Origin: Latilactobacillus curvatus JCM 1096 = DSM 20019
GTDB lineage: Bacteria; Bacillota; Bacilli; Lactobacillales; Lactobacillaceae
Reading direction: 5' to 3'
DNA length: 64,000 bases
NCBI RefSeq assembly: GCF_004101845.1
Contig: NZ_CP026116.1
Coordinates: 434,001-498,000, forward strand
This document shows positions 8,088-16,007 of the stretch, one piece after another. The position numbers were made by a program, and so were the translations under genes. The notes below the pieces were generated by a model. It was not told where the DNA came from, ran no database searches, and saw only the letters and a list, made by a program, of their open reading frames with translations. Positions within the stretch are counted from its first letter, which is position 1, and each line of letters starts with the position of its first letter.

Positions 8088-8660
8088 ATGAAACGTGAGG
8101 AATTAAAAGCACTAGGGTTGGAAGATTCAGCAATTGACAAGGTTATGGCCTTGCATGGCCAAACAGTTAACGGATTGAATGCTCAAATTAATACTTTGAA
8201 CACTGAAAAGGAAACGTTGACCGAACAAGTTAGCCAATCAGCCAAGCAATTAGAAGATTTAAGCAAGGACAACGCAGATAACGCCGAGTTACAAGCTCAA
8301 ATTAAACAGTTGCAAGACGATAAAGCTCAATTGGAATCTGACAGCCAAACTAAGTTGGTTGAAGTTCAAACGAATTATGCAATTGAATCAGCTTTAAAGG
8401 ACGCGGGTGCTCGCGACGTCAAAGCTGTATTACCGTTCATTGACAAAGACACAATCAAGTTAGCAGACGGTAAGGTAACAGGCTTAGACGAACAATTAAA
8501 GACAGTTCAAGCGGATAAGGATTTCTTATTTCAACCAACAGAACCAGAAACAAAAAAACCAGCAATCGTTACGGGGCAAAATTCAAATCCCGGTGGCGGT
8601 CAAGGTGGTAATTCGATTCTTGAAACAATTCAAAATAATTTAACAAAGGGAGCTGAATAG
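8088..8660 (+). CDS. Scaffolding protein, phage GP20 family
   Basis: Guides capsid assembly and is lost from the mature head. The 190-aa sequence is a long acidic/glutamine-rich coiled coil (residues 20-90), then [20 protein letters not shown] and a glycine-rich tail, as in the GP20 scaffold family. AAGGAG lies before ATG 8088. It sits directly before the capsid gene, the normal place. Confidence 0.9.
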   Translation: MKREELKALGLEDSAIDKVMALHGQTVNGLNAQINTLNTEKETLTEQVSQSAKQLEDLSKDNADNAELQAQIKQLQDDKAQLESDSQTKLVEVQTNYAIESALKDAGARDVKAVLPFIDKDTIKLADGKVTGLDEQLKTVQADKDFLFQPTEPETKKPAIVTGQNSNPGGGQGGNSILETIQNNLTKGAE

Positions 8661-8661
8661 T

Positions 8662-9528
8662 ATGACAGTAGTATTAGATAGCAAGGATTTAGCAACACTC
8701 GACGAAGAATTTAAAGCAGATTCACAAGTTTGGGACGTATTAACGCAGGGGGCGAAGAGCATTACACCCGCTGATTTTGTCGGAGCAAACGAAGTCCGAA
8801 TTAACAAAATGTCAGGGTTCATGGAAGCCACACAATATAAACGCAACGGGGACAACGCCCGTAATCAAATTAACATCGACAAAGAAACCGTTAAATTAAC
8901 TCATGAAGACTGGTTCGGATATGATGTTGATCGCTTAGACCAATCAGAAAGTGCGGCTTTAACGATTAATAATATTGTTACCGAACACCGTCGGTTAATC
9001 AGTGTTCCACACCGCGATAAAGTCGCTATCCAAGCATTATTCGATAATGCAGGAAAAGAAGTTAAAGAAACAATTACGGCCGCTAACGTATTATCTGCTT
9101 ATGACGCTGCAGAAGAATATATGACCGATAACGAAGTACCCGGTGGGTATGTGATGTTTGTTTCGGCTGCGTTCTATCGCTTGTTGAAGAATGCTGAAGG
9201 CGTGTCCAAAACATTCACAACTAATCAAGTGTCGATGAACGGCATTAATCGCACAGTTGCTCAATTGGACGGAGGCGTTCCAATCATTAAAGTTGCCAAA
9301 GATCGCTTAACTGGCGAAACAATTGAAGATTCAATTAATTTCATCATCACACCTTTAACGTCTATTGCACCAATCGTTAAGTATGGCACGGTCGACACAA
9401 TCGGAGCCGACACAGACCGTTCAGGCTATCGCGACACAATCAAAGGTTTGGACTACTATGACGCAATCGTATTCGATAATGCCAAGAAGTCTATTTACAA
9501 ATCTGTAGTCGGTGCGGCGTCAAAATAA
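8662..9528 (+). CDS. Major capsid protein
   Basis: Builds the icosahedral shell. It is 288 aa in frame 0, with the features of the A118-like capsid family ([20 protein letters not shown] near residue 24, [20 protein letters not shown] near 85, [18 protein letters not shown] near the end). Its stop codon lies in TCA-AAA-TAA within a 20-nt sequence repeated exactly at the end of the tail-tube gene, and a -1 frame stays open for 20 codons, so a minor 308-aa form is likely (see the recoding site). The start is one base after the scaffold stop. Confidence 0.93.
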   Translation: MTVVLDSKDLATLDEEFKADSQVWDVLTQGAKSITPADFVGANEVRINKMSGFMEATQYKRNGDNARNQINIDKETVKLTHEDWFGYDVDRLDQSESAALTINNIVTEHRRLISVPHRDKVAIQALFDNAGKEVKETITAANVLSAYDAAEEYMTDNEVPGGYVMFVSAAFYRLLKNAEGVSKTFTTNQVSMNGINRTVAQLDGGVPIIKVAKDRLTGETIEDSINFIITPLTSIAPIVKYGTVDTIGADTDRSGYRDTIKGLDYYDAIVFDNAKKSIYKSVVGAASK

Positions 9529-9587
9529 CAGCCCCAACGTTGTCGGCAGCACCAACAGCAGATGGGGCAACTATCACAGGGAAGTAG
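9517..9587 (+). promoter_or_regulatory. Predicted -1 recoding site at the end of the capsid gene
   Basis: Zero-frame codons TCA AAA TAA can slip back one base, since AAA re-pairs with AAA at 9522-9524. The -1 frame then reads [20 protein letters not shown] and stops at 9585-9587. GCCCCA at 9531-9536, just past the stop, can pair with TGGGGC at 9563-9568 to form a stimulatory stem. The tail-tube gene has the same design. Frameshift-made long forms of capsid and tail proteins are known in Listeria phage PSA and other siphoviruses. Confidence 0.65.
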
Positions 9588-9595
9588 GGGATTAA

Positions 9596-9817
9596 ATGGC
9601 AGCAGAAGACCGCTCTAATCAGACACTTAAAATCTATGACAAAACCGGGAAACTAATTGTTACCGGCGAAAAAGGCAAAGGCATTGCGACTATTACCGGC
9701 TTAGCAGCTGGGACTAAAGTTGCAGCTGGTGACTATAAAGCTTCATTTAGCGATGGAACGAATGAATCGGATAAAGTGGACGTTCCAGTATTTAACGTAT
9801 TACCAGCAGAAGGGTAG
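9596..9817 (+). CDS. Small Ig-like-fold phage protein (73 aa), putative head decoration
   Basis: Start ATG 9596 after TAGGGG at 9585-9590. The sequence has a beta-sandwich look with a Gly/Ala turn: TLKIYDKTGKLIVTGEKGKG, then ATITGLAAGTKVAAGDYKAS, then VDVPVFNVLP. This matches the general style of the Ig-like domains that decorate phage heads and tails. Located between capsid and connector genes. It may be a free version of an Ig-like domain that in other phages is fused to the capsid protein. Function is inferred. Confidence 0.6.
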   Translation: MAAEDRSNQTLKIYDKTGKLIVTGEKGKGIATITGLAAGTKVAAGDYKASFSDGTNESDKVDVPVFNVLPAEG

Positions 9818-9825
9818 TGGCTTTA

Positions 9826-10230
9826 ATGCTGACTTATGACGAATTCAAGAAAATGGGGTTCAAACTTGATGAAACCAAATTCAATGAGCTACTCCCGTTT
9901 GCAGAGATCCAATTAAACATTAAAGTGCGGCGTTACTATGAGTTTCATGATTTGGAAAGCGACTTGGAGTTCAGAAAGAAGGCTTACAAACGCGCAATTG
10001 CTTTCCAGATTCTTTATATGGACAAACAAGGCGTTTCAACAGCTGATGATGTGGCCAACAAGCCGACTTCTGTATCACAATCAATCGGGTCTACAAGCGT
10101 TTCTAAGTCGTTCGGGTCTAATAGTTCGAGTGGTGGTTCAAACAACGCAGAAACAAGCGCTATTAGTTTAGAAGCACTTAATCAGCTAAGCGGCACTGGC
10201 TTGTTAAGCCGAGGCATCTACTATGACTGA
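9826..10230 (+). CDS. Head-tail connector (gp6/YqbG-like)
   Basis: Adaptor protein that docks below the portal. It begins MLTYDEFKKMGFKLDETKFN with helical segments typical of gp6-like connectors, then KKAYKRAIAFQILYMDKQGV. A serine-rich linker (residues 85-110) precedes the tail. I choose ATG 9826 (134 aa); an in-frame GTG at 9817 overlapping the previous stop is possible. The next gene overlaps by 8 nt. Confidence 0.75.
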   Translation: MLTYDEFKKMGFKLDETKFNELLPFAEIQLNIKVRRYYEFHDLESDLEFRKKAYKRAIAFQILYMDKQGVSTADDVANKPTSVSQSIGSTSVSKSFGSNSSSGGSNNAETSAISLEALNQLSGTGLLSRGIYYD

Positions 10231-10567
10231 ACTAATCGATGCGAGTTGGCTGGTTGATTCTATTACAATTGCCAAGGCTATTGAAGATGATTGGCAAAAC
10301 ACCACTTATCCAGACCCGATTACGCTTGACAACGTGCGCGTCGATTTAACTAAACAATATGCCGGTACAGGAAACAATCGTGAGATCGTAGCTAATGCAA
10401 CGGTCTTTTTATTTGCCCAATATACCGGCAGTTATTTTGTGCCCGATGATGATTGGCTGCATTCTAAGGTAGTTTACAACGGTCATGAGTATTCGGTTAC
10501 TGATTACGTTGTTAACCATGGAATCGAGACTAACAAGCCGTACAGCGTCGAACTGAAGGTGATTTAA
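10223..10567 (+). CDS. Minor capsid / head completion protein (Minor_capsid_1 type)
   Basis: A 114-aa protein in the conserved A118-like connector order. It contains DPITLDNVRVDLTKQYAGTG and YVVNHGIETNKPYSVELKVI, as in the Minor_capsid_1 family. It probably acts as a head-completion or stopper protein that closes the portal channel after packaging. It overlaps the neighbours on both sides, indicating one tightly coupled operon. Confidence 0.8.
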   Translation: MTELIDASWLVDSITIAKAIEDDWQNTTYPDPITLDNVRVDLTKQYAGTGNNREIVANATVFLFAQYTGSYFVPDDDWLHSKVVYNGHEYSVTDYVVNHGIETNKPYSVELKVI

Positions 10568-10902
10568 TGGGCGATATTAAAGTTAAGGTTGATTTGAGTG
10601 GCGTTACCAAGAAGTTATCAGATGCCAATTTCAAACGCGGACAATTCGCGATGGCTAATCAAGCTTTGGCTGACATGAATATTTTCGTTCCAAAGCGTGA
10701 AGGTGATTTGCGAAATTCAGCTCATATTGATTCTGGCGGTCAATTTGTTGTTTGGGAAATGCCTTATGCTGGCCGTCAATACTACGGTGTTGGCATTCAT
10801 AACTACACAACGCCTGGCACTGGGCCGCGTTGGGATTTAAAAGCTAAAGGCATGTACCTAAATTCATGGGTAGACGCGTTTAAAAAGGGGGCTAAGCTGT
10901 AA
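10567..10902 (+). CDS. Minor capsid protein (Minor_capsid_2 type), tail completion
   Basis: 111 aa, matching the Minor_capsid_2 family pattern (VTKKLSDANFKRGQFAMANQ, MNIFVPKREGDLRNSAHI, MPYAGRQYYG). These residues resemble HK97 gp10-like tail-completion proteins (VPxxxGxLRxS). It sits one base over the previous stop and one base over the next start. Confidence 0.82.
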   Translation: MGDIKVKVDLSGVTKKLSDANFKRGQFAMANQALADMNIFVPKREGDLRNSAHIDSGGQFVVWEMPYAGRQYYGVGIHNYTTPGTGPRWDLKAKGMYLNSWVDAFKKGAKL

Positions 10903-11294
10903 TGGACTTTATGGAGCGATTAAAAGATAACATTAATAGTCTGCCAGATTTACCAATGAAGTTAACGCTTGGTTATTTAACGGCTAAGGACAGCTTAGTC
11001 CTCTATGCGTTGCCAGGCGGACAAGTTATCCGCGAGTATTACGACGGCGTTAAAGACCAATCGTTGAACTATGAGATTGGCATCAAAACTAAAGACCAGC
11101 AGAAAGCTAATGCCACACTATGGCAGATTCAGACACACCTCGAACAGGTTGAAGAATTGATTAGTAAAGATTCGAGTTTCCAATTTCAAAAATTAAGAGT
11201 AAGCAACAAGCCTTTTTTGTCTGACCAAGACGAACAGGGCTTTTTTATTTACCTGTTAGACATAACAGCAGATTTAACTACTTTAAAAAAATAG
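10902..11294 (+). CDS. Minor capsid protein (Minor_capsid_3 type), tail terminator-like
   Basis: 130 aa with LKDNINSLPDLPMKLTLGYL near the start and QFQKLRVSNKPFLSDQDEQG near the end, the Minor_capsid_3 pattern. By position and size it is the probable tail terminator that caps the tail tube and joins it to the head. It is followed closely by the tail-tube gene, with AGGAG before that start. Confidence 0.8.
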   Translation: MDFMERLKDNINSLPDLPMKLTLGYLTAKDSLVLYALPGGQVIREYYDGVKDQSLNYEIGIKTKDQQKANATLWQIQTHLEQVEELISKDSSFQFQKLRVSNKPFLSDQDEQGFFIYLLDITADLTTLKK

Positions 11295-11304
11295 GAGTGA
11301 TTAC

Positions 11305-11757
11305 ATGCGTCAAAAAAATGCAAAGCGTCGGCACTTTGTCGCACCTTGGACAAGCGATGATAAAAAACCGGCAGAAGAAGATTATTTACCATTAGCCAAA
11401 TGGATTCCCACGATCGAAGATGATTCAGACGAAGATACGGATGATGTTGGCTATTACGACGGTGATGGTAATACTGAAACAATCTTAAATGGACGTTCTG
11501 AAAAGTGGAACTTTGAAGGGACGTATGATCCCGACGACAAAGCGCAAGCATTAATTGCCGGAATGAAACGGGTTCAAACTGACGATGGGCGTAAATTATG
11601 GCACAAAATTATCGAAACAGATGGAGAAACAGTAGAAGGCGTTGCTAAGGCGATGGAAATTAAAGCCGGCTCGGGTGACGCTACCGATTACGAAGAATTT
11701 TCAGGGCACTTAGACTATATTCGAGCACCTGAAGTGACACCGTCAGCGTCAAAATAA
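11305..11757 (+). CDS. Major tail (tube) protein
   Basis: Polymerises into the tail tube. 150 aa in frame 0 with RQKNAKRRHFVAPWTSDDKK at the N-terminus and NGRSEKWNFEGTYDPDDKAQ near residue 63, as in phage tail-tube proteins. It ends PSASK followed by TAA in the same 20-nt context as the capsid gene, so a -1 shifted 171-aa form is predicted. A terminator follows at 11,837, which may set its high level relative to downstream genes. Confidence 0.88.
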   Translation: MRQKNAKRRHFVAPWTSDDKKPAEEDYLPLAKWIPTIEDDSDEDTDDVGYYDGDGNTETILNGRSEKWNFEGTYDPDDKAQALIAGMKRVQTDDGRKLWHKIIETDGETVEGVAKAMEIKAGSGDATDYEEFSGHLDYIRAPEVTPSASK

Positions 11758-11823
11758 CAGCCCCAGAAGCCGTGGCAGTCACAGGTACCAAAGATGGCGG
11801 TAACGTCACAGCTCAATAGGGGC
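11746..11823 (+). promoter_or_regulatory. Predicted -1 recoding site at the end of the tail-tube gene
   Basis: The 20 bases 11746-11765 are identical to 9517-9536 in the capsid gene. After a -1 slip on AAA, the frame reads ITAPEAVAVTGTKDGG and ends at TAG 11817-11819 (21 codons). AGCCCC at 11759-11764 can pair with GGGGCT at 11819-11824. The two extensions are similar (both start ITAP, then T..DG and a VT/IT ending), which argues that the -1 frame, not the +1 frame, is translated. Confidence 0.65.
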
Positions 11824-11836
11824 TTAATCATTTTAG

Positions 11837-11868
11837 AGCCCTGGCATTACGCCGGGGCTTTATTTTTT
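11837..11868 (+). terminator. Rho-independent terminator after the tail-tube gene
   Basis: AGCCCTGGC (11837-11845) pairs with GCCGGGGCT (11851-11859), one mismatch, followed by TTATTTTTTT. It stands inside the structural operon, so it is probably partly read through. Confidence 0.85.
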
Positions 11869-11896
11869 TAGACAAAATTAACGGAGGTTTTTAATT

Positions 11897-12361
11897 ATGG
11901 TATTGAAATTTCAACAAGAAGTAGACGGTATTCCGCTAGAAGTGGCGGTCAAACAATTAGATGGCACAAATAAGATTGTTTCTTTATTTGTTTCAACTGA
12001 CGCGGAATCAATTGCCGATTTGATGGACAAAACAGATTTAATCAAGGCTAAGGCAGAAGAATTGAAGGTTAAATATCCCGCTTTAAATAAGCCAATTGGC
12101 GACGAAGACGTTGAAGGATTCCGAGAAGTCGTTAAGGGCGCTACAGAGCTGGTCAAAGCTAATTACAATGAATTGTTCGGCGAAGGGGCATACGATAAGT
12201 TATCAGAAGCTGGTTTAGGTTTGTTGAAGCTAATCCCATTGTTAACTGATTTAACGGACGGACTGACCGAAGAATTAGAAAGTAAAGTTGCTGAAAATCA
12301 GAAAAAAGCTAATAAACGCAGAGCCGATTTACTTATCAAGAACAAAAAGAAACAAAAATAA
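11897..12361 (+). CDS. Tail assembly chaperone, first (gpG-like)
   Basis: 154 aa between tail tube and tape measure, the usual place of the tail assembly chaperone pair. Mostly helical and acidic, with a very basic end (KKANKRRADLLIKNKKKQK). In lambda-like phages the second chaperone is made by frameshift; here the next gene has its own start 11 nt on and I see no convincing slippery site, so two separate proteins are expected. AACGGAGG-like site before ATG 11897. Confidence 0.75.
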   Translation: MVLKFQQEVDGIPLEVAVKQLDGTNKIVSLFVSTDAESIADLMDKTDLIKAKAEELKVKYPALNKPIGDEDVEGFREVVKGATELVKANYNELFGEGAYDKLSEAGLGLLKLIPLLTDLTDGLTEELESKVAENQKKANKRRADLLIKNKKKQK

Positions 12362-12372
12362 GAGGTGGTTAG

Positions 12373-12981
12373 ATGTTCAAATTGAACGACCCCTTAGATG
12401 ATCGCGTGACGATTAATGGTGAAGAACACCCAATTTACATGGCGTTTGATAACGTCATGAATGCTTTAGAGGCGTTCGAGGATAAAGAATTGAGCGAAGC
12501 TGACCGACTGTATGTGTTTCTAGGCACAATGCTTCACGATTACGGCGGTGATTTACTTGATACGTTTGATTTCGAAACACAGGTTGACATTGGTAAACAG
12601 ATTATAGAGCAGATTAACAGCGAACCAATCGAAAATCAACCGGTTGACCTTAACGGCGACCCAATGCCCCAACCCAAAAGAGATGGCCCACAGCTTGTCT
12701 CTTTTTCATTAGACGCTAAATACATCTACGCAGCATTTATGCAGGCGTATGGCATTGATTTAATCGAACAACAAGGTTCGCTTCATTGGTCGAAGTTTTC
12801 GGCGCTACTCAATGCATTGCCCGATAACACGTTAATGCGACAGATTATCGACATTCGAAAAACCAATTTAAATGAAATCAAGGACAAAGACGAAAAGAAA
12901 CGGATTAAGAAGCTCAAACAACAATTCAGCTTAGAGGGTAAAGGTAGTCCTGACGAGGAAGGAGGGGACACGTATGGCTGA
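12373..12981 (+). CDS. Tail assembly protein, Gp15 family
   Basis: 202 aa. The N-terminal half has the Gp15 pattern (NDPLDDRVTINGEEHPIYMA, FDNVMNALEAFEDKELSEAD) and later HWSKFSALLNALPDNTLMRQ, IIDIRKTNL. Gp15-family proteins sit between the first chaperone and the tape measure and are the likely gpGT analogue that binds the tape measure before tube polymerisation. It overlaps the tape measure gene by 8 nt. Confidence 0.82.
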   Translation: MFKLNDPLDDRVTINGEEHPIYMAFDNVMNALEAFEDKELSEADRLYVFLGTMLHDYGGDLLDTFDFETQVDIGKQIIEQINSEPIENQPVDLNGDPMPQPKRDGPQLVSFSLDAKYIYAAFMQAYGIDLIEQQGSLHWSKFSALLNALPDNTLMRQIIDIRKTNLNEIKDKDEKKRIKKLKQQFSLEGKGSPDEEGGDTYG

Positions 12982-15298
12982 TGGGACAGTTAAAATCACG
13001 ATTGAAGCAGATGGCAATAAGGCAATTAAGTCTGCTAAAGATTTAGAAAACGTCTTTAACCAACTTGGACGAAATAACGCCACTAAGCCTTTAACAAATG
13101 ATTTAGATAACGTTTCTAATCATTCTGGCAAAGCTAGAGTCAGCATTATGGACTTGGCAGCTTCACTCGGACTAGTTAAGGTTGCTAGCGCTGCCTTCGG
13201 TTTTGTGACAAGCGGACTTGGTGAGATCGTTAAAGGTTTGAATGAGTCTAGCGCCACGTGGAAGACTTTTGAAGGCAACATGAAGGGCTTTGGTAAGTCT
13301 GGCGCCGAGATTGCTAAGGTTAAAAAGGAATTGCAAAGTTACGCCCAAGCAACTATTTATTCTGCGTCAGACATGGCTTCAACCTACGCTCAATTATCTG
13401 CGGTCGGAACTAAGAATACGACTAAACTCGTTGAAGGGTTCGGGGGCTTAGCAGCTGCCGCAGAAGACCCACAACAAGCTATGAAATCATTGAGCCAACA
13501 AGCGACGCAAATGGCAGCCAGACCGCAAGTCGCTTGGGAAGACTTCAAAATCATGCTTGAGCAAACTCCAGCTGGTATGGCTGCGGTCGCTAAAGAAATG
13601 GGCATGAGTTTAACTGACTTGGTTAAAAAAGTCCAAGACGGATCAGTTAAAACGGACGACTTCTTTAATGCGATTGCAAAGGCTGGCACTAACGACACGT
13701 TCGGCAAAATGGCCACACAGTTCAAGACAGTGGGCCAAGCTGCGGACGGCTTGAAAGAAACCATCACCAACAAGCTACAAGGTGCGTTTGATAAAATGGG
13801 TCAAGTCGGAATTAACGCTATCGTCAAACTGACGGATTGGATTCAAACAATCAACTTCGATGCAATCATTGCAAGTGCTGTCAAGTTTGGGACGGATGTT
13901 TATAATTCAATTATGAAAGTTGTTAGCTACGTTCAGCAAAACTCTGATTGGTTGGGCCCAATCGCGGCAGGTATCGCGGCTGGGGTTACCGCTTTTATGG
14001 CAATCAATGGAGCGATTAGAATAGCCACCACAACCATGGCAATATTCAATGCCGTTATGTCAATCAACCCGTTCGTGGCACTCATTGTTGGGATTACAGC
14101 GGTTGTTGCAGGGTTGGTTTACTTCTTCACTCAAACCGAAAGCGGCAAAGAAATTTGGGCTAACTTCACGGCATTTCTAACACAAACGTGGCAAGCAACT
14201 GTTGCAGTTGCCCAAACTATTTGGACTGCTTTAGCCACATTCTTTTCTGGATTATGGACAGGGATAACCACTTTCGCCACAGCAATATGGACTAGTTTAG
14301 TCGCATCGTTAGGCGGCATTTGGAATGGATTAGTAACTTATGCATCTGGGGTCTTTAATCTGCTTAAAGCGGTTATTATGGGCCCTATTTTGTTGCTCGT
14401 TGATTTGGTGACTGGCAATTTTGACCAGATGAAATCCGACGCCATTCTAATTTGGAATAGCATTAAAGCTGCCGCCGGTCAAATCTGGAACGGATTATCC
14501 GCAATGGTATCTGGGATTGTTTCTAATTTTGTCAGTTCAGTTTCTGGATTATTCAGAGCAATGGCCGGTCTTGTCGTCGGTATCTGGAATGGATTAAAAG
14601 CAATGGTCGTAGGTATTGCACAAGGCATTGCTAGCGGTGCTATAAGTGCATGGAATGGCATGGTTTCCGGCGTTAGAGGAATAATTTCAAGTGTCAGATC
14701 AACATTCAATTCATTAAGAGATATAAATCTATTTTCAATAGGAAAGCATATTGTCCAAGGGCTTGTCAACGGTATTGGCGGAATGATTGGTAATGTTAGG
14801 GACAAAATTAGCGAACTAGCAAGCACTGTGACTAGCGGCATCAGAAAAGCACTTAAAATTCACTCTCCATCAAGAGTCATGGCCGAACTAGGTATGTATA
14901 CAGGCATGGGATTTTCGAACGGGATCGAAGAAATGATTCCTACTGCTGAAAAAATGAGCAAAAAATTAGCCGAAGCTGCGATGATTAAGAAAACTTTTGG
15001 TGTTAATTCAGAGTTTGCCGGTATAACGGCAGAAAGCGCCACAGGAATCGGACGCGGTGTTACACCGACTAACTCTGTGGTTAATAATTACAGCAACGTT
15101 GCTACCACGACGGTTCAGACGGCTAAGGAATCTAATAACAAGGTGTTAGAGGCGTTGAATAAGATTGCTAATAATAGACCGGTAGCGGTCGTCGACGGTT
15201 CAAGTTTTGCGCCAGCTTATGAGCAATATGGTTCGACAGAAACGGCTCGTCGTAGCCAAATGAAAGGTAGGGGATTGGCAGTTGACAGCAAATTCTAA
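12974..15298 (+). CDS. Tail tape measure protein
   Basis: Sets tail length and is ejected with the DNA. 774 aa, starting with a TMP family pattern (VKITIEADGNKAIKSAKDLE; AQLSAVGTKNTTKLVEGFGG; MLEQTPAGMAAVAKEMGMSL). Hydrophobic segments lie around residues 325-395, then tryptophan-rich repeats spaced about 11-20 residues (e.g. IWNGL, IWTAL) to residue 570. It ends near the KIHSPSRVMAELG motif common to Gram-positive phage tape measures. No lytic domain seen. It overlaps the Dit gene. Confidence 0.95.
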   Translation: MADGTVKITIEADGNKAIKSAKDLENVFNQLGRNNATKPLTNDLDNVSNHSGKARVSIMDLAASLGLVKVASAAFGFVTSGLGEIVKGLNESSATWKTFEGNMKGFGKSGAEIAKVKKELQSYAQATIYSASDMASTYAQLSAVGTKNTTKLVEGFGGLAAAAEDPQQAMKSLSQQATQMAARPQVAWEDFKIMLEQTPAGMAAVAKEMGMSLTDLVKKVQDGSVKTDDFFNAIAKAGTNDTFGKMATQFKTVGQAADGLKETITNKLQGAFDKMGQVGINAIVKLTDWIQTINFDAIIASAVKFGTDVYNSIMKVVSYVQQNSDWLGPIAAGIAAGVTAFMAINGAIRIATTTMAIFNAVMSINPFVALIVGITAVVAGLVYFFTQTESGKEIWANFTAFLTQTWQATVAVAQTIWTALATFFSGLWTGITTFATAIWTSLVASLGGIWNGLVTYASGVFNLLKAVIMGPILLLVDLVTGNFDQMKSDAILIWNSIKAAAGQIWNGLSAMVSGIVSNFVSSVSGLFRAMAGLVVGIWNGLKAMVVGIAQGIASGAISAWNGMVSGVRGIISSVRSTFNSLRDINLFSIGKHIVQGLVNGIGGMIGNVRDKISELASTVTSGIRKALKIHSPSRVMAELGMYTGMGFSNGIEEMIPTAEKMSKKLAEAAMIKKTFGVNSEFAGITAESATGIGRGVTPTNSVVNNYSNVATTTVQTAKESNNKVLEALNKIANNRPVAVVDGSSFAPAYEQYGSTETARRSQMKGRGLAVDSKF

Positions 15299-16007
15299 AT
15301 ACGGGATTGAATTCAATGGGTTACGATCGGACAGCTTTGGGCTAATGGTTATTAACCCGAAAGAAATCGGTTTCCCATCAAAAAATAAAATTGTCCAATC
15401 GCTGCCTTTCAGCAATACGATTATCGACTTGTCCGAAATGTATGGTGGTCAAAGTTATGGTGAGCGCAAACTCAAGTTTACGTTTCTAATCGTTGAAAGT
15501 GACCGTTTCGACAAGAACGCGCTTTACACCCAGTGGACAAAGACAGTTAATTGGCTAATGGGTGTTAATCATAAAGTTAAGCTAAAAGATGATGTCATGA
15601 GCGATTATTACTACTTAGGCGAGGTTCAAGAGGCGCCTTCATGGGACGAGTACGTTCGGTACGGTAAGTTTACCGTTGAGTTCATCTGCTACCCATTTCG
15701 GATCCATGAACTGGCCGAAGGCAATGACATTTGGGACACGTTTAATTTCGAATTAGACATCGCTCAAATTACCGAATACACAGTCGTAGGCAGTCGAACA
15801 GTAACACTCTACAATGTTGGGCAGAACCAAGTTAACCCACAGATCGTGGCAACCGCACCGTTTGAAATTACAGCTAATGGGCAAAATTACACAATCCCAG
15901 CAGGTACGATTGAAAGCCCTGATTTCGTGCTTAATCAAGGTGAGACAACCATGACAATCAAGGGTAATAGCAAGATAAGTTTTAATTGGCATAAGGAGTT
16001 GATTTGA
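15282..16007 (+). CDS. Distal tail protein (Dit)
   Basis: Hub between tail tube and baseplate. 241 aa: GIEFNGLRSDSFGLMVINPK, then MYGGQSYGERKLKFTFLIVE and EYVRYGKFTVEFICYPFRIH match siphophage Dit proteins. The start is a TTG at 15282 inside the end of the tape measure gene, with GGTAGGGG about 10 nt before it. The next start overlaps its stop (TGATG). Confidence 0.88.
   Translation: MTANSKYGIEFNGLRSDSFGLMVINPKEIGFPSKNKIVQSLPFSNTIIDLSEMYGGQSYGERKLKFTFLIVESDRFDKNALYTQWTKTVNWLMGVNHKVKLKDDVMSDYYYLGEVQEAPSWDEYVRYGKFTVEFICYPFRIHELAEGNDIWDTFNFELDIAQITEYTVVGSRTVTLYNVGQNQVNPQIVATAPFEITANGQNYTIPAGTIESPDFVLNQGETTMTIKGNSKISFNWHKELI

Noticed and set aside
9529-9595. +1 frameshift reading after the capsid stop
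   Set aside because: The +1 frame is open for 22 codons, but the matching +1 frame after the tail-tube gene has no similar protein and is shorter, whereas the -1 extensions resemble each other.
12330-12400. Lambda G-GT style frameshift between the two tail chaperone genes
   Set aside because: The end of the first gene is A-rich, but the -1 frame meets a stop after a few codons and the second gene has its own start and ribosome site.
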